Part shown: positions 50,812-60,510 of the stretch, in pieces
Layout of the letters: each line of letters starts with the position of its first letter
Position numbering within the stretch: position 1 is the stretch's first letter
Assembly: GCA_041395905.1 (NCBI GenBank)
Contig: JAWKZP010000017.1
Location: 1 to 64,000 of the forward strand
Length of the DNA stretch: 64,000 nt
Reading direction: 5' to 3'
Origin: UBA7803 sp041395905
GTDB lineage: Bacteria; Pseudomonadota; Gammaproteobacteria; Pseudomonadales; Azotimanducaceae
Translations under genes and position numbers: made by a program
The notes under the pieces: generated by a model
Databases searched by the model: none
Seen by the model: the letters and a program-made list of their open reading frames with translations, nothing else
What the model was told of the DNA's origin: nothing

Positions 50812-53800
50812 ATGACACAGAAAATCGATCCGTTCACACCGCCGCCGCCTCCGGGTCCCGGCCAGCGCAGCCAATGGTGCGAACTGCACGGCGCCGCGAC
50901 GACGCTGGCCACCGCCGCCGCGGCGCGCGCCCACGGCGGGCTGACGCTCGTGGTCACGGACAGTACCGGCGCCACCCAGCGCTGGCAGAGCGAGCTCGAG
51001 TTCTACGGCAGCGATCTGGAGGTGCTGCGCCTGCCGGATTGGGAGACCCTGGCCTACGACGCCTTTTCACCGCACCAGGACATCGTCTCCGAGCGCCTGG
51101 CGACGCTGCAGACGCTGCGTCGATTCGAAACAGTGGCCGGCGCCGGCAGCTTGTCGGAAGCGCGCCCGCGCGTGCTCGTGGTATCGGTGCAGACGCTGCT
51201 GCAGAAGCTGTGCCCGCCAAGCTACATCGACGGTCACAGCGCCACCCTGCGCGTCGGCCAGCGCTTCGACATTGCCAGCGAGCGCGGGCGCCTCGAAAGT
51301 GCGGGCTACACTGCGGTGGAAACGGTCACCAGCCACGGCGAGTTCGCCGTGCGCGGCTCGCTGATGGACGTCTTCCCCATGGGCTCGGAGCAGCCGATCC
51401 GGGTCGACCTGTTCGACGACGAGATCGAGAGCCTGCGCACCTTCGATCCCGACTCGCAGCGCACGCTGGAGCGCATCGAGACGCTACGCCTGCTGCCGGC
51501 CAAGGAGTTCCCGATGGACACGGCAGCCATCGCGCGTTTCCGTGACTGCTGGCACAACACGTTCAATGTGGACGTGCGCCGCTGCAGCGTGTATCAGGAC
51601 GTCAGCCACGGCATACCGCACCCGGGCGTGGAGTACTACCTGCCGTTCTTCTTCGAAGCGCTGGCCAGCCTGTTCGAGTTCCTGCCGGCAAACACGCTGG
51701 TGGTCGAGGAACCCGGAATCGATGCCGCGGCGACTCATTTCCTGGATGAAGTCGCGCAACGACATGACAGTCTCGGTCACGACCTGGAACGACCGATCCT
51801 GGAACCCCAGGCGCTCTACCTCGACGGCCAGGCGCTCAAGACGGGGCTGAACCGCTACGGGCGGATCCAGCTCAATCAGGCAGGACGCCATGCGCGCGAA
51901 TTCGCGAGCCGGCCCATGCCGGTGCTCGAGGCCAACCCGCGCACCCGCAACCCCGCCGAAGCGCTGCTGAACTTTCTCGACCATCATCCTCGACCCACCC
52001 TGTTCGTCGCCGACACGGCGGGCCGGCGCGAAGTGTTCAGCGAGTTTCTCGCCCGTGCCGGAATCCGCCCGCGCGACGTCGACGGCTTCGCGGAATTCCT
52101 GGACAGGTTTCAGACGTCCGGGCCGGCCCCGGGCGAACCACCCGAACACGCCATCTGCATCGCGCCGCTCTCCCGGGGGCTGTCGCTGGCCGGCCTCAAC
52201 GTCATCAGCGAAAGCGAGGTGTTCGGCCATCAGGTTCAGGAGCGACGCACTCGCTCCGCGCGGGCGCTGGACCCGGAACAGATCATCCGCAATCTCACCG
52301 AGCTGCATCCGGGGGATCCCGTGGTGCACATCGAGCACGGCATCGGCCGCTACCAGGGTCTGGCGACCCTGCAGATCGACGGCACCGACCAGGAGTTCCT
52401 GACGCTCGAGTACGCCGAGCAGGCGAAGCTGTACGTCCCGGTCACGGCGCTGCACCTCATCAGTCGTTACGCGGGCGCCGACCCCGACTTCGCGCCGTTG
52501 CACCGGCTGGGTTCCGATCAGTGGGAGAAGGCCAAGCGCCGCGCCGCCGAGAAGGCCTACGATGCCGCGGCGGAACTCCTGAACATCTACGCGCGACGCG
52601 AGGCCAGCCCGCGCTTCCGCTTTACGGATCCCGGGGCCGACTACCAGCGTTTCGCCGAGCAGTTTCCATTCGAGCTCACGCCGGATCAGCAGCGCACCAT
52701 CGATGAGGTGGTGGCAGACCTGTGCTCCGAGCGCGCCACGGATCGTCTGATCTGCGGCGACGTGGGCTTCGGCAAGACCGAGGTCGCCATGCGGGCCGCC
52801 TTTCTCGCGGTGCAGAGCGGCAAGCAGGTGGCGGTGCTGGTGCCGACGACGCTGCTCGCGCAGCAGCACCACGAGACCTTCCGTGACCGTTTCGCACCGT
52901 GGCCGGTGCAGATCGAGGCGGTATCGCGCATGCGCTCCGAGGGTGAGGTGCGGGAGATCACCGACCGGCTCGCCAGCGGCCGGGTGGACATTCTCATCGG
53001 CACGCACAAGCTGCTGAACGTGGCCGACCGGTTCCGCGATCTGGGGCTGGTGATCATCGACGAAGAGCACCGGTTCGGCGTGCGCCAGAAGGAAAAGCTG
53101 CGCGCCCTGCGTGCCGAGGTGGACGTGCTGACGCTCACCGCCACGCCGATACCGCGCACGCTGAACATGGCCATGAGCGGGATCAGAGACCTCTCGATCA
53201 TCGCCACCCCGCCTGCGCGACGCCTGTCGATCAAGACCTTCGTGATGGAGCGCCGGCGCGGCGTGATTCAGGAGGCCATCAGCCGCGAGCTCATGCGCGG
53301 CGGCCAGGTGTTCTATCTGCACAACGAGGTCAAGACCATCGACGCACTCGCCGAAGAGCTGGCGGAGTGGGTTCCCGAGGCACGCATCGGCGTCGGTCAC
53401 GGCCAGATGCCCAAACGCCAGCTCGAGCAGGTGATGAACGACTTCTACCATCGCCAGCTGAACCTGCTGGTATGCACCACCATCATCGAAACGGGGATCG
53501 ACATTCCCAATGCCAACACCATGATCATCGACCGCGCGGACCGCTTCGGCCTCGCGCAGCTGCACCAGCTGCGCGGCCGTGTGGGCCGTTCGCACCGGCA
53601 GGCCTATGCCTATCTGCTCACGCCCCACCCCAAGGCCATGACCGCGGATGCGGTGAAGCGCCTGGACGCGATCCAGGCCGCCGGCGATCTGGGCGTCGGC
53701 TTCACGCTGGCCACCCACGACCTGGAGATTCGCGGCGCCGGTGAGCTGCTGGGCGAAGATCAGTCCGGGCAGATCGAATCCGTGGGCTTCGCCCTGTACA

Positions 53801-54342
53801 CCGACATGCTCGATCGTGCCGTGCAGGCCATTCGCTCGGGCCGGACGCCGAACCTGGACGCGCCGCTGGAACCGGTCAGCCACGAAGTCAATCTGCATAC
53901 GGGCACACGCATTCCCGAGGCCTATCTGCCGGACGTTCACGGCCGGCTGATCATGTACAAACGCATCGCCAGCGCCGCGACCGATACGGAGCTCGACGAT
54001 CTGCGAGCGGAGATGGTGGACCGCTTCGGCCCCCTGCCCGATGCGCTGCGCCAGCTGTTCCTGGTGACCGACCTCAAGCTGCGCATGCAGCCGCTGGGCA
54101 TTCTGCGCCTGGATCTGTCCGCCGCCGGCGGCAAGCTGGAGTTCGGCCACGACACCACTGTGGACCCGCTCAAGATCGTGAAGCTGGTACAGGGCCAGCC
54201 GTCCACCTACCGACTCGACGGTGCAACGCTGCTGCGGGTCAAGCGCGAGCTGCCGCAGTTCGAGGACCGTCTGCAGTTTGCGCTGGATCTGCTGGAGAAC
54301 CTGAGCGCGCCGGCGGGCGTCGGTCGGGCGGCGCAGGCATGA
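50812..54342 (+). CDS. mfd: Transcription-repair coupling factor
   Basis: A 1176-residue protein from ATG 50812; upstream codons to 50749 are not Mfd-like. The UvrB-homology region is at residues 15-330, the RNA-polymerase-interacting CarD-like domain at about 490-560 (VVHIEHGIGRYQGLATLQID), then translocase lobes with GDVGFGKTEVAMRAA and IIDEEHRFGVRQKEKL, and the C-terminal TRCF domain. It removes stalled polymerase and recruits UvrA. Length is normal. csiV overlaps its stop by 4 nt. Confidence 0.98.
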   Translation: MTQKIDPFTPPPPPGPGQRSQWCELHGAATTLATAAAARAHGGLTLVVTDSTGATQRWQSELEFYGSDLEVLRLPDWETLAYDAFSPHQDIVSERLATLQTLRRFETVAGAGSLSEARPRVLVVSVQTLLQKLCPPSYIDGHSATLRVGQRFDIASERGRLESAGYTAVETVTSHGEFAVRGSLMDVFPMGSEQPIRVDLFDDEIESLRTFDPDSQRTLERIETLRLLPAKEFPMDTAAIARFRDCWHNTFNVDVRRCSVYQDVSHGIPHPGVEYYLPFFFEALASLFEFLPANTLVVEEPGIDAAATHFLDEVAQRHDSLGHDLERPILEPQALYLDGQALKTGLNRYGRIQLNQAGRHAREFASRPMPVLEANPRTRNPAEALLNFLDHHPRPTLFVADTAGRREVFSEFLARAGIRPRDVDGFAEFLDRFQTSGPAPGEPPEHAICIAPLSRGLSLAGLNVISESEVFGHQVQERRTRSARALDPEQIIRNLTELHPGDPVVHIEHGIGRYQGLATLQIDGTDQEFLTLEYAEQAKLYVPVTALHLISRYAGADPDFAPLHRLGSDQWEKAKRRAAEKAYDAAAELLNIYARREASPRFRFTDPGADYQRFAEQFPFELTPDQQRTIDEVVADLCSERATDRLICGDVGFGKTEVAMRAAFLAVQSGKQVAVLVPTTLLAQQHHETFRDRFAPWPVQIEAVSRMRSEGEVREITDRLASGRVDILIGTHKLLNVADRFRDLGLVIIDEEHRFGVRQKEKLRALRAEVDVLTLTATPIPRTLNMAMSGIRDLSIIATPPARRLSIKTFVMERRRGVIQEAISRELMRGGQVFYLHNEVKTIDALAEELAEWVPEARIGVGHGQMPKRQLEQVMNDFYHRQLNLLVCTTIIETGIDIPNANTMIIDRADRFGLAQLHQLRGRVGRSHRQAYAYLLTPHPKAMTADAVKRLDAIQAAGDLGVGFTLATHDLEIRGAGELLGEDQSGQIESVGFALYTDMLDRAVQAIRSGRTPNLDAPLEPVSHEVNLHTGTRIPEAYLPDVHGRLIMYKRIASAATDTELDDLRAEMVDRFGPLPDALRQLFLVTDLKLRMQPLGILRLDLSAAGGKLEFGHDTTVDPLKIVKLVQGQPSTYRLDGATLLRVKRELPQFEDRLQFALDLLENLSAPAGVGRAAQA

Positions 54343-55430
54343 GCCGCGCTGGCGCAAACCCGGCAGGGCGGGTTCTGACGGCAGCCGTGCTGATGCTCCT
54401 GGTCGCTCCGCCCGGACATGCGCGGCTGCGCGAGAACCTCGAGGACTATCTGCAAAACGCCTGGTACGCGACGGAAGTCATCGTGTTTCAGCGACCGTCG
54501 GCACTGGAGTACCTGGACGAAGAACGCCTGGTGCAGACCGCGCCGCGCCAGTTTCCGGCAGGGCTGAGCGGTCTGACCGATCCCTGGGCGGACACCGCAG
54601 CCGGCGATGACGCCTGGTGCTGGCCGCTGCGCATGGAACAGTATCCGCCCGTGGCCGCGAACGGACCGGAAAATAGCCGGCTGCGCTCCGGCGAGGACGA
54701 TGTCGGCGACCTCAACGCCGCGATCAGCGAGCCCGATCGGCAGACACGACCGGACCTTCAGGAAGCCTCACAGGACCCGGGCGCAGAGGAAGCGGCAGCA
54801 AGCCTACCGGTACCCGTCGTCGAGCCGGTGCTGGCGCCGGACCCGCTGCTGGACTTCCTCGCCGCGGTAGCCGCGTACGAGGCCTCGCTGGAACGGCAGA
54901 GCTACACCTGGCTGCCGGACGATTCGCTGACCCTGAGCAGGGAAGCAGGCCGGCTGGCTCGTGCCCCCGGATACCAGGTGCTGCAGCACGGGCGCTGGTT
55001 ACAGCCCGTGCCGCCGCGGGACGCCCCGCAACCCCTGCTGATTCAGGCCGGCACCCGGCTCGAAGGCGGCTGGCAGCTCGAAGGCACGCTGGACCTGTCG
55101 CTCGGCCGCTATCTGCACTTCAACGCGCGCCTGTGGTACTACGAACCGTTGCTGGGTGCCGCGCCCATCAGCGTGCCGCTCGCGGCTGGCGCCGGAAACC
55201 CCGGGCCATCGCCGGAGCCGGCGACCGGCGCCGGCCCGGAGAGCCTGCCCGCGCCGCCTGCGGGCGCCTATCTGCTGCTTGCCGAGAGCCGGCGCATGCG
55301 CAGCGGCGAGCTGCACTATCTGGATCATCCCAAGTTCGGCGTGCTCGTACGCAGCGATCCGGTGCCGCTGCCGCAGTCACTGATCGACCGTTTCGCCGAG
55401 CTCAAGGCGCTCGAACAGAGCGATCAGTAG
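54339..55430 (+). CDS. csiV: CsiV-family exported peptidoglycan-binding protein
   Basis: A 363-residue protein whose ATG overlaps the mfd stop. A signal peptide (RVLTAAVLMLLVAPPGHARL) is followed by AWYATEVIVFQRPSALEYLD, the CsiV opening block. A Pro/Ala/Glu-rich linker occupies about 130-165 and another 280-300. RYLHFNARLWYYEPLLG and SGELHYLDHPKFGVLVR are the C-terminal family blocks. In Vibrio, CsiV helps recognise D-amino-acid stress. The mfd-csiV pairing is common in gammaproteobacteria. Its 3' end overlaps the phosphorylase gene on the other strand by 54 nt. Confidence 0.85.
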   Translation: MSRAGANPAGRVLTAAVLMLLVAPPGHARLRENLEDYLQNAWYATEVIVFQRPSALEYLDEERLVQTAPRQFPAGLSGLTDPWADTAAGDDAWCWPLRMEQYPPVAANGPENSRLRSGEDDVGDLNAAISEPDRQTRPDLQEASQDPGAEEAAASLPVPVVEPVLAPDPLLDFLAAVAAYEASLERQSYTWLPDDSLTLSREAGRLARAPGYQVLQHGRWLQPVPPRDAPQPLLIQAGTRLEGGWQLEGTLDLSLGRYLHFNARLWYYEPLLGAAPISVPLAAGAGNPGPSPEPATGAGPESLPAPPAGAYLLLAESRRMRSGELHYLDHPKFGVLVRSDPVPLPQSLIDRFAELKALEQSDQ

Positions 55431-56144
55431 CCGCTCGACGTCGCGCATGCCGGCACGGCTGACGGCTTCGATGGTGGGTATGTCGATGGCGTGCTCCGCG
55501 CGCCCGGCGGCCGGATTCACCACCAGCGCCAGCGCCGCGTAACGCAGGCCGCGCTCGCGCGCGAGCCCCGCCTCCGGCATGCCGGTCATGCCCACCAGCG
55601 TGCAGCCGTCGCGCTCCATGCGATCGATCTCCGCGGCGGTCTCGAAGCGCGGGCCCTGGACGCAGCCGTACACGCCGCCATCCGCAACCGCGATGCCGCT
55701 CACGCGCGCCGCATCCAGCAGCTGCCGACGCAGCCCGGCGTCGTAGGGCTCCGTGAAATCCACGTGGATGAGATGCTCAGGCGTGCTGAAGGACTGCTCG
55801 CGACCCCAGGTGTAATCGATCAGCTGATGCGGCACCACCACCGTGCCCGGCGCCAGCGCAGCATCGATGGCACCCACCGTGTTCAAGGCGATCACGCTCT
55901 CCGCTCCCAGACGTGCAAGCAGATCCAGGTTGGCGCGGTAGTTGATCAGGTGCGGCGCGATCCGGTGCGGCGTGCCATGACGCGCCAGCAGCAGCACGTC
56001 CTGCCCGGCAACGCGTCCGCGTCGCGGCGGCTCCGAGGGGGCGCCGTAGCTCGAGGCCGTGCGCGCCTCTGGCGTGGCAACCGGCTCGAAGGCGCTGGCG
56101 AACTCCAGCAGCCCGGACCCGACGATCAGCGCGATGCCGCTCAT
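55377..56144 (-). CDS. S-methyl-5'-thioinosine/methylthioadenosine phosphorylase
   Basis: A 255-residue protein. LLLARHGTPHRIAPHLINYR contains the phosphate-binding Arg-His block, LNTVGAIDAALAPGTVVVPH is the central family motif, and VYGCVQGPRFETAAEIDRM and TLVGMTGMPEAGLARERGLR surround the purine/ribose site. In gammaproteobacteria such as Pseudomonas the related enzyme prefers methylthioinosine. It would salvage the methylthio-ribose of polyamine or quorum-signal synthesis. ATGA overlap with hpt places both in purine salvage. Confidence 0.88.
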   Translation of the reverse strand: MSGIALIVGSGLLEFASAFEPVATPEARTASSYGAPSEPPRRGRVAGQDVLLLARHGTPHRIAPHLINYRANLDLLARLGAESVIALNTVGAIDAALAPGTVVVPHQLIDYTWGREQSFSTPEHLIHVDFTEPYDAGLRRQLLDAARVSGIAVADGGVYGCVQGPRFETAAEIDRMERDGCTLVGMTGMPEAGLARERGLRYAALALVVNPAAGRAEHAIDIPTIEAVSRAGMRDVERLLIALFERLELGETVDQ

Positions 56145-56710
56145 GACACAGCCTCCGCATCGGGCGCGAGGGCGTAGATCGCCGGCAGGTTGCGCCAGTA
56201 ACCCTGGTAGTCCATCCCGCAGCCGAACAGGTAGCGATCGGGACAGCGCAGCGCGGCGTAGTCGACGCTCAAGGGCCGCGGCGCAGCCACCTCCTTGTCT
56301 ACGAGCACAGCCGTGAGCACCCGCCGGGCGCCCGCATCACGGGCCCACCGGCACAACTCCGCCAGCGTGACCCCGCGATCGAAGATGTCGTCCACCAGCA
56401 GCACCGTCCGGCCCTCGAGGTTCTGCTCGGGCCGGTGGTGCCAGCGCAGCTCGCCGCCCTGCGTCCGGTCCCCGTAGCGGCCCACGTGCACGTAGCCTAG
56501 CTGCAGTGGAAAGGCCAGGCGCTTCATGAGCTCCGCGCTGAACGGCAGGCCGCCGTGCATGACCGTCAGCAGCAGCGGATCGGCATCGACGAGCTCGAGC
56601 GCCAGCCGCACGGCAATCTGGTCGATGGCCAGGCCCACCTGCTCCGCGGGTACCAGGCAATCGGCACCCTCGAGCGCGGCAAGCGCCTCGCGCGGACCAG
56701 CCCCGATCAC
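56141..56710 (-). CDS. hpt: Hypoxanthine-guanine phosphoribosyltransferase
   Basis: A 189-residue protein from GTG 56710, overlapping the mscS-type stop as GTGA. VLLVDDIFDRGVTLAELCRW is the PRPP-binding motif (Asp-Asp pair), and TVMHGGLPFSAELMKRL the loop binding pyrophosphate. DRYLFGCGMDYQGYWRNLPA closes the base site. It converts hypoxanthine and guanine to IMP and GMP. The next gene makes hypoxanthine from methylthioinosine, so the two form a short salvage path. Confidence 0.93.
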   Translation of the reverse strand: MIGAGPREALAALEGADCLVPAEQVGLAIDQIAVRLALELVDADPLLLTVMHGGLPFSAELMKRLAFPLQLGYVHVGRYGDRTQGGELRWHHRPEQNLEGRTVLLVDDIFDRGVTLAELCRWARDAGARRVLTAVLVDKEVAAPRPLSVDYAALRCPDRYLFGCGMDYQGYWRNLPAIYALAPDAEAVS

Positions 56711-57774
56711 GATTCGTTGGGCTCGATATGCAGCGTCTGCGTCGGGAACGCCACTTCGGCGCCGTGCTGCTCGATGATCCTGGCGATCCGCAGCAGCACG
56801 TCCTGCTTGATGGCGTGATACTCGGCCCAGACCGTGGTGCGGGTGAAGGTGTAGACGAAGAAATCCAGTGACGACGCGCCGAACTGGACGAAATTGACCA
56901 TCAGCGTACGGTCGTGGTCGATGTCCGGATGGCCTTCGAGCATGGCTTTGACGTCGGCCACGATGGCTTCGAGCACGTCGATGTCCGCGTAGCGCACGCC
57001 GATGGTCTCGTAGATGCGCCGGTTCAGCATCCGCGACGGATTCTCCACGGTGATGCTGGTGAAGATCGAGTTGGGCACGTACAGCGGGCGCTGATCGAAG
57101 GTGCGGATGCGCGTCAGGCGCCAACCGATTTCCTCGACGGTGCCCTCGATCTCCTTGTCCGGCGAGCGGATCCAGTCGCCCACGGAAAACGGCCGATCCA
57201 GGAAGATCATCATGGCCCCGAAGAAGTTGGCCAGCAGGTCGCGCGAAGCGAACCCCACCGCGATGCCGCCGATGCCGCCGAATGCCAGCACCCCGGACAC
57301 GCTGACGCCGAGGTTCTGCAGCGCCACCAGCGCGCCGGTGATGAGCACGGAGGCGCGCAGCAGCTTGCCCACCGCGGTCGCCGTGGTCTTGTCCACCGGG
57401 TCCGCGCGATAGGCGGGATCGGTAAGATGCGCTTCGGCGAGCGCGATGAAACGAACGGTAAACCACACCCCAAGAACGATGATCAGCACGCCGCGCACGT
57501 CATCGACGTAGGAGAACAGATCGGTCTGGGCGCGGCCGCCTACGAGGTCAGCCGCGGCCGCGATACCTAACACCCAGATCGCCCAGCCGAGCGGGCCGCG
57601 CGCCGCTTCCAGCAGCGCGTCGTCATAGACGTTGCGCGTGGCCTGCAGCCGGACACCGAGCTTGCGCATGAGCACCCGCGCCAGCAGATGCACCGCGGCG
57701 GTGGCAAAGACAACGCCGAACACCTCGAACACCCAGGTGTGATCGACCAGATAGCGCCAGATGTCTTCAATCAT
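56707..57774 (-). CDS. MscS-family mechanosensitive channel
   Basis: A 355-residue membrane protein with about four or five helices. VSGVLAFGGIGGIAVGFASR, then DLLANFFGAMMIFLDRPFSV, is the pore-lining helix and start of the MscS beta domain. VGDWIRSPDKEIEGTVEEIG and RPLYVPNSIFTSITVENPSR continue the cytoplasmic vestibule. It opens under membrane tension to release solutes at osmotic downshift. First gene of the operon with hpt and the phosphorylase, a link without obvious metabolic logic. Confidence 0.93.
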   Translation of the reverse strand: MIEDIWRYLVDHTWVFEVFGVVFATAAVHLLARVLMRKLGVRLQATRNVYDDALLEAARGPLGWAIWVLGIAAAADLVGGRAQTDLFSYVDDVRGVLIIVLGVWFTVRFIALAEAHLTDPAYRADPVDKTTATAVGKLLRASVLITGALVALQNLGVSVSGVLAFGGIGGIAVGFASRDLLANFFGAMMIFLDRPFSVGDWIRSPDKEIEGTVEEIGWRLTRIRTFDQRPLYVPNSIFTSITVENPSRMLNRRIYETIGVRYADIDVLEAIVADVKAMLEGHPDIDHDRTLMVNFVQFGASSLDFFVYTFTRTTVWAEYHAIKQDVLLRIARIIEQHGAEVAFPTQTLHIEPNES

Positions 57775-57777
57775 CGA

Positions 57778-59523
57778 TCAGAAGTACCGGACCAGCTCCA
57801 GCTGCAGATAGTCGTCGCGCTGCAGATACGCGCTTTTTTCACCGAAGATCGCCGGTGCTGTCCCGGGCAGTGGCGCCGCGGCAGTCACGGCACCGCCGAA
57901 CAGGCGGCTCTCCAGATTGAGGTTCCAGCTCGCGCCGAGCCGACGGCTGGCCTCGAGGCTGAACACATACTCTTCGGTGTGCACGTCCCAGATCAACCCG
58001 AACAGTGCCTGAGTATCCGCCAGATCGTTGAGCGACCAGCGGGCACCCAGCGCCAGGTCGTGCTCGAACAGCGTGTCCGGCGCCCGCTCGTCGCGCTCGT
58101 CGTACATGTACTCCACCACGATGCCGAGATCAGCGCGCGTATCCAGCACCCCGACCAGCGTGCGCTCGAAGCCGACGTTGGCGGCGGCGTAGCGCGCACC
58201 CATACCGCTGCGTGTCAGAGCTTCCAGCTTGAATGCCCAGTCGTTCCAGAGGTACTGCGCGTCGAGCCCGGTCTGGTCGATGATCCGATACTCCGGCACC
58301 AGCACCCATTCGCCGGACGCCTGCTGCACCGGCACGAACAGCGGGTCGCGGCTGGTTCCCGAGAAGTGATGCACGCCGAAGCTCAGCGGGCCGATGTGAT
58401 GCGAATAGCGCACCGCGCCGTCGACGCGATGCCAGCGGGCCCCGGACTCGTAGCGGGCGTCGTCCTCGTCTATCGGCAACGTCGGCCGCAGGCGCCCGTC
58501 GCTGCCTGGAAACGTGCGCTCGCGGAAGCCCACCAGGGCATACAGGTCGAGGATGCCCCAGTCGCGCACCAGCGACAGATGCGCCATGGGTTGCCCCAGC
58601 TTGTCCTCGCCATCGATGTTCTCCACCAGATCCGTCTGGTTGATGATGTCCACCAGATGCTTGAACTCGGTGACGCCCCAGAACACCTGCTTCACCCCCA
58701 GATGCAGGTCCCAGTCGTCGCCCACCAGGCTCCAGTAGAACTCGCGCAGGTCGAAGTGGGTGCGCTGGGAGTCCTGCAGGTCCAGCCGCAGAAACGGGCT
58801 CGCCGTCAGGCTCTGGCGGCCATCGTCCCAGCTGCGGTAGTAGTCCACGCTGCCATGCAGCGACGGCTGAAACTGGTCCTGGCCTTCTATGCCGGTCCGG
58901 GCGAAGGTACGCGCCTCGAGGCCGACGTCGATGTCCACCTGGGCATCGCTGTCGGCTCGCTCCGCCGGCCGGCCAGGCGGGGTGTTGCGCGGCGTCGGCC
59001 GCAACTCGCTGCCCGGCGCTGCCGCGAACGCGCTCTCCTCCGCGCGGCCGGGGCTCGGCACCGGGCGCTGCGACGGGGTCGCGGGCGGCGCCGGCGCAGC
59101 CGGACCCGGCGCGATCAGGGCCGCAGATTCCTCGGTGGGCACGGACGAGGTGATGGTATCGGCATGCGCAACCGCGCCATGAATGATCCAGAAGCGCACG
59201 TCCTGGGCCTGCGCCTGGCGTTCGAGCTGCGCGCGCGCAGGCGCGTCCAGCGCCGCCGAGCGCACCCGGTACCAGCGGCCTTCGCCGGCGAACACTTCCT
59301 CCACCACGATCTCGTGGTCGAACAGCGCGCCCAGACGCGCCGCCCAGCTGGCCGCATTCTCGGGACTGCGGAAGCTGCCGAACACCAGCTGGTCACCGAC
59401 GCGCGCCTCTGCCGTCGCCGCAGCGGATGGCGATGCCGGAGCCGCCGCGGCCAGTGCGTTCGCCGGCGCGACGCTGCCGGCGATCAGCGCTAGCCAGAGC
59501 ACGAGCGCACCGGCCCGGGGCAT
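57778..59523 (-). CDS. Outer-membrane DUF1302-like beta-barrel with N-terminal SPOR-like domain
   Basis: A 581-residue protein from ATG 59523 with a signal peptide (ALVLWLALIAGSVAPANALA). Residues about 42-115 look like a SPOR domain (DQLVFGSFRSPENAASWAAR; GRWYRVRSAALDAPARAQLE). A Pro/Ala/Ser linker runs to about 205. The rest has alternating aromatic strands, such as FYWSLVGDDWDLHLGVKQVF and WGVTEFKHLVDIINQTDLVE, like DUF1302-type barrels, and ends in Phe as outer-membrane barrels do. Coupled by ATGA to a LolA-like gene; the RND-type pump often found with such pairs is absent. A SPOR-barrel fusion is unusual. Confidence 0.75.
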   Translation of the reverse strand: MPRAGALVLWLALIAGSVAPANALAAAAPASPSAAATAEARVGDQLVFGSFRSPENAASWAARLGALFDHEIVVEEVFAGEGRWYRVRSAALDAPARAQLERQAQAQDVRFWIIHGAVAHADTITSSVPTEESAALIAPGPAAPAPPATPSQRPVPSPGRAEESAFAAAPGSELRPTPRNTPPGRPAERADSDAQVDIDVGLEARTFARTGIEGQDQFQPSLHGSVDYYRSWDDGRQSLTASPFLRLDLQDSQRTHFDLREFYWSLVGDDWDLHLGVKQVFWGVTEFKHLVDIINQTDLVENIDGEDKLGQPMAHLSLVRDWGILDLYALVGFRERTFPGSDGRLRPTLPIDEDDARYESGARWHRVDGAVRYSHHIGPLSFGVHHFSGTSRDPLFVPVQQASGEWVLVPEYRIIDQTGLDAQYLWNDWAFKLEALTRSGMGARYAAANVGFERTLVGVLDTRADLGIVVEYMYDERDERAPDTLFEHDLALGARWSLNDLADTQALFGLIWDVHTEEYVFSLEASRRLGASWNLNLESRLFGGAVTAAAPLPGTAPAIFGEKSAYLQRDDYLQLELVRYF

Positions 59524-60389
59524 CAGCGCGCCCTCAGCAGGCTGTTGGTGGAAAAGTCCCGATCCGCCGACAGCCCCACCGCGAACTGGTAGTTGCGCCA
59601 CAACAGCTCGGTGCTGCGCCCGGTCTGCAGGTTCTCCATGCGCATGCTGCCGGGCTTCCAGAACCGATCCTGATAGAGTGCATAGCCGCCGACGCTGAGC
59701 ACCTTGAGCGGACGTCCAGCGACATCGAAGTAACGGATGCCCTCTACGCGCAGCGTATCCGGGTCGAGCAGGACCTCCTGGCGCGAGTAGCCCGAGTACG
59801 GGTCCGTCGGAACCCGTTCCACCTGATAGCAGGTGCGCTCCCCGCAAGGCGCATCGTCGAGGCGCCGATAGCTGTACTTCTCCAGCTCCTGCAGCGTCAT
59901 GTCCTCATAGGCGAACTCGCTCGACAGGAACGGACCGGACTTGTTACGCGAGGCGATCTTCTTGACCCGGGTCTGAGCCGGCAGGTACAGCCACTGATCG
60001 TCGGGCTGGTCGTGGTGGCTGTAGCTCAGCAGCGCCGTGCCGCGAATCGGCTTGGGCGTATCGAACAGCACCAGCAGGCGGTCGCCGTCACCCTCGATCT
60101 CGAGCTGACTGATGCGCAGCTCACGACGGGTCTCTGTGCCGCGCCGGTCACGCAATACCATTTCGAGGTCGACCTGCAGATCCTGATAACCGGAATCGCG
60201 ACGGTCCTTCTCGCGGAACAGCGCGAGCCCGGCCTGTTCGGCCGACAGCCCCTCGAGCGACACTGCGGCGGGCAGCGCGGCAACGGGTACCCCCGTCGGG
60301 GTCCCGGCCACGGCCGACAACGGCCAGCCGGGCAGCACCAGCCAGAACGTCAACGTCCAGAGCGTCAATGTCGATCTTCGCCGCGTCAA
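59523..60389 (-). CDS. Outer-membrane lipoprotein-sorting (LolA-like) protein
   Basis: About 288 residues if started at TTG 60389, giving a signal peptide (TLTLWTLTFWLVLPGWPLSA). The frame is open to ATG 60524, but that would cross the lexA control region. LLVLFDTPKPIRGTALLSYS, DDQWLYLPAQTRVKKIASRN and GPFLSSEFAYEDMTLQELEK are blocks of the lipoprotein-sorting PF17131-type family. It probably forms an unclosed beta-barrel that carries a hydrophobic ligand across the periplasm, working with the barrel protein encoded next. Divergent from lexA. Start uncertain. Confidence 0.8.
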   Translation of the reverse strand: MTRRRSTLTLWTLTFWLVLPGWPLSAVAGTPTGVPVAALPAAVSLEGLSAEQAGLALFREKDRRDSGYQDLQVDLEMVLRDRRGTETRRELRISQLEIEGDGDRLLVLFDTPKPIRGTALLSYSHHDQPDDQWLYLPAQTRVKKIASRNKSGPFLSSEFAYEDMTLQELEKYSYRRLDDAPCGERTCYQVERVPTDPYSGYSRQEVLLDPDTLRVEGIRYFDVAGRPLKVLSVGGYALYQDRFWKPGSMRMENLQTGRSTELLWRNYQFAVGLSADRDFSTNSLLRAR

Positions 60390-60466
60390 TCCTTCGACCC
60401 GAGCTTCCTCAGCAGACGCCGCGGATGTTATGCAACGGCACAGGGACTGTGCAAACGTCCATATAG

Positions 60467-60502
60467 CTGTATATACTCCCAGGCTACTGTATATCCAACC
60501 AG
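60467..60502. promoter_or_regulatory. Two SOS boxes (LexA operators) upstream of lexA
   Basis: CTGTATATACTCCCAG (60467-60482) and CTGTATATCCAACCAG (60487-60502) both fit CTG-N10-CAG, 20 nt apart, as at E. coli lexA. TATACT at 60472-60477 is a likely -10 inside the first box. They should allow autoregulation; the divergent LolA-like gene may also respond. Direct sequence match. Confidence 0.9.
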
Positions 60503-60510
60503 GCAGGATC

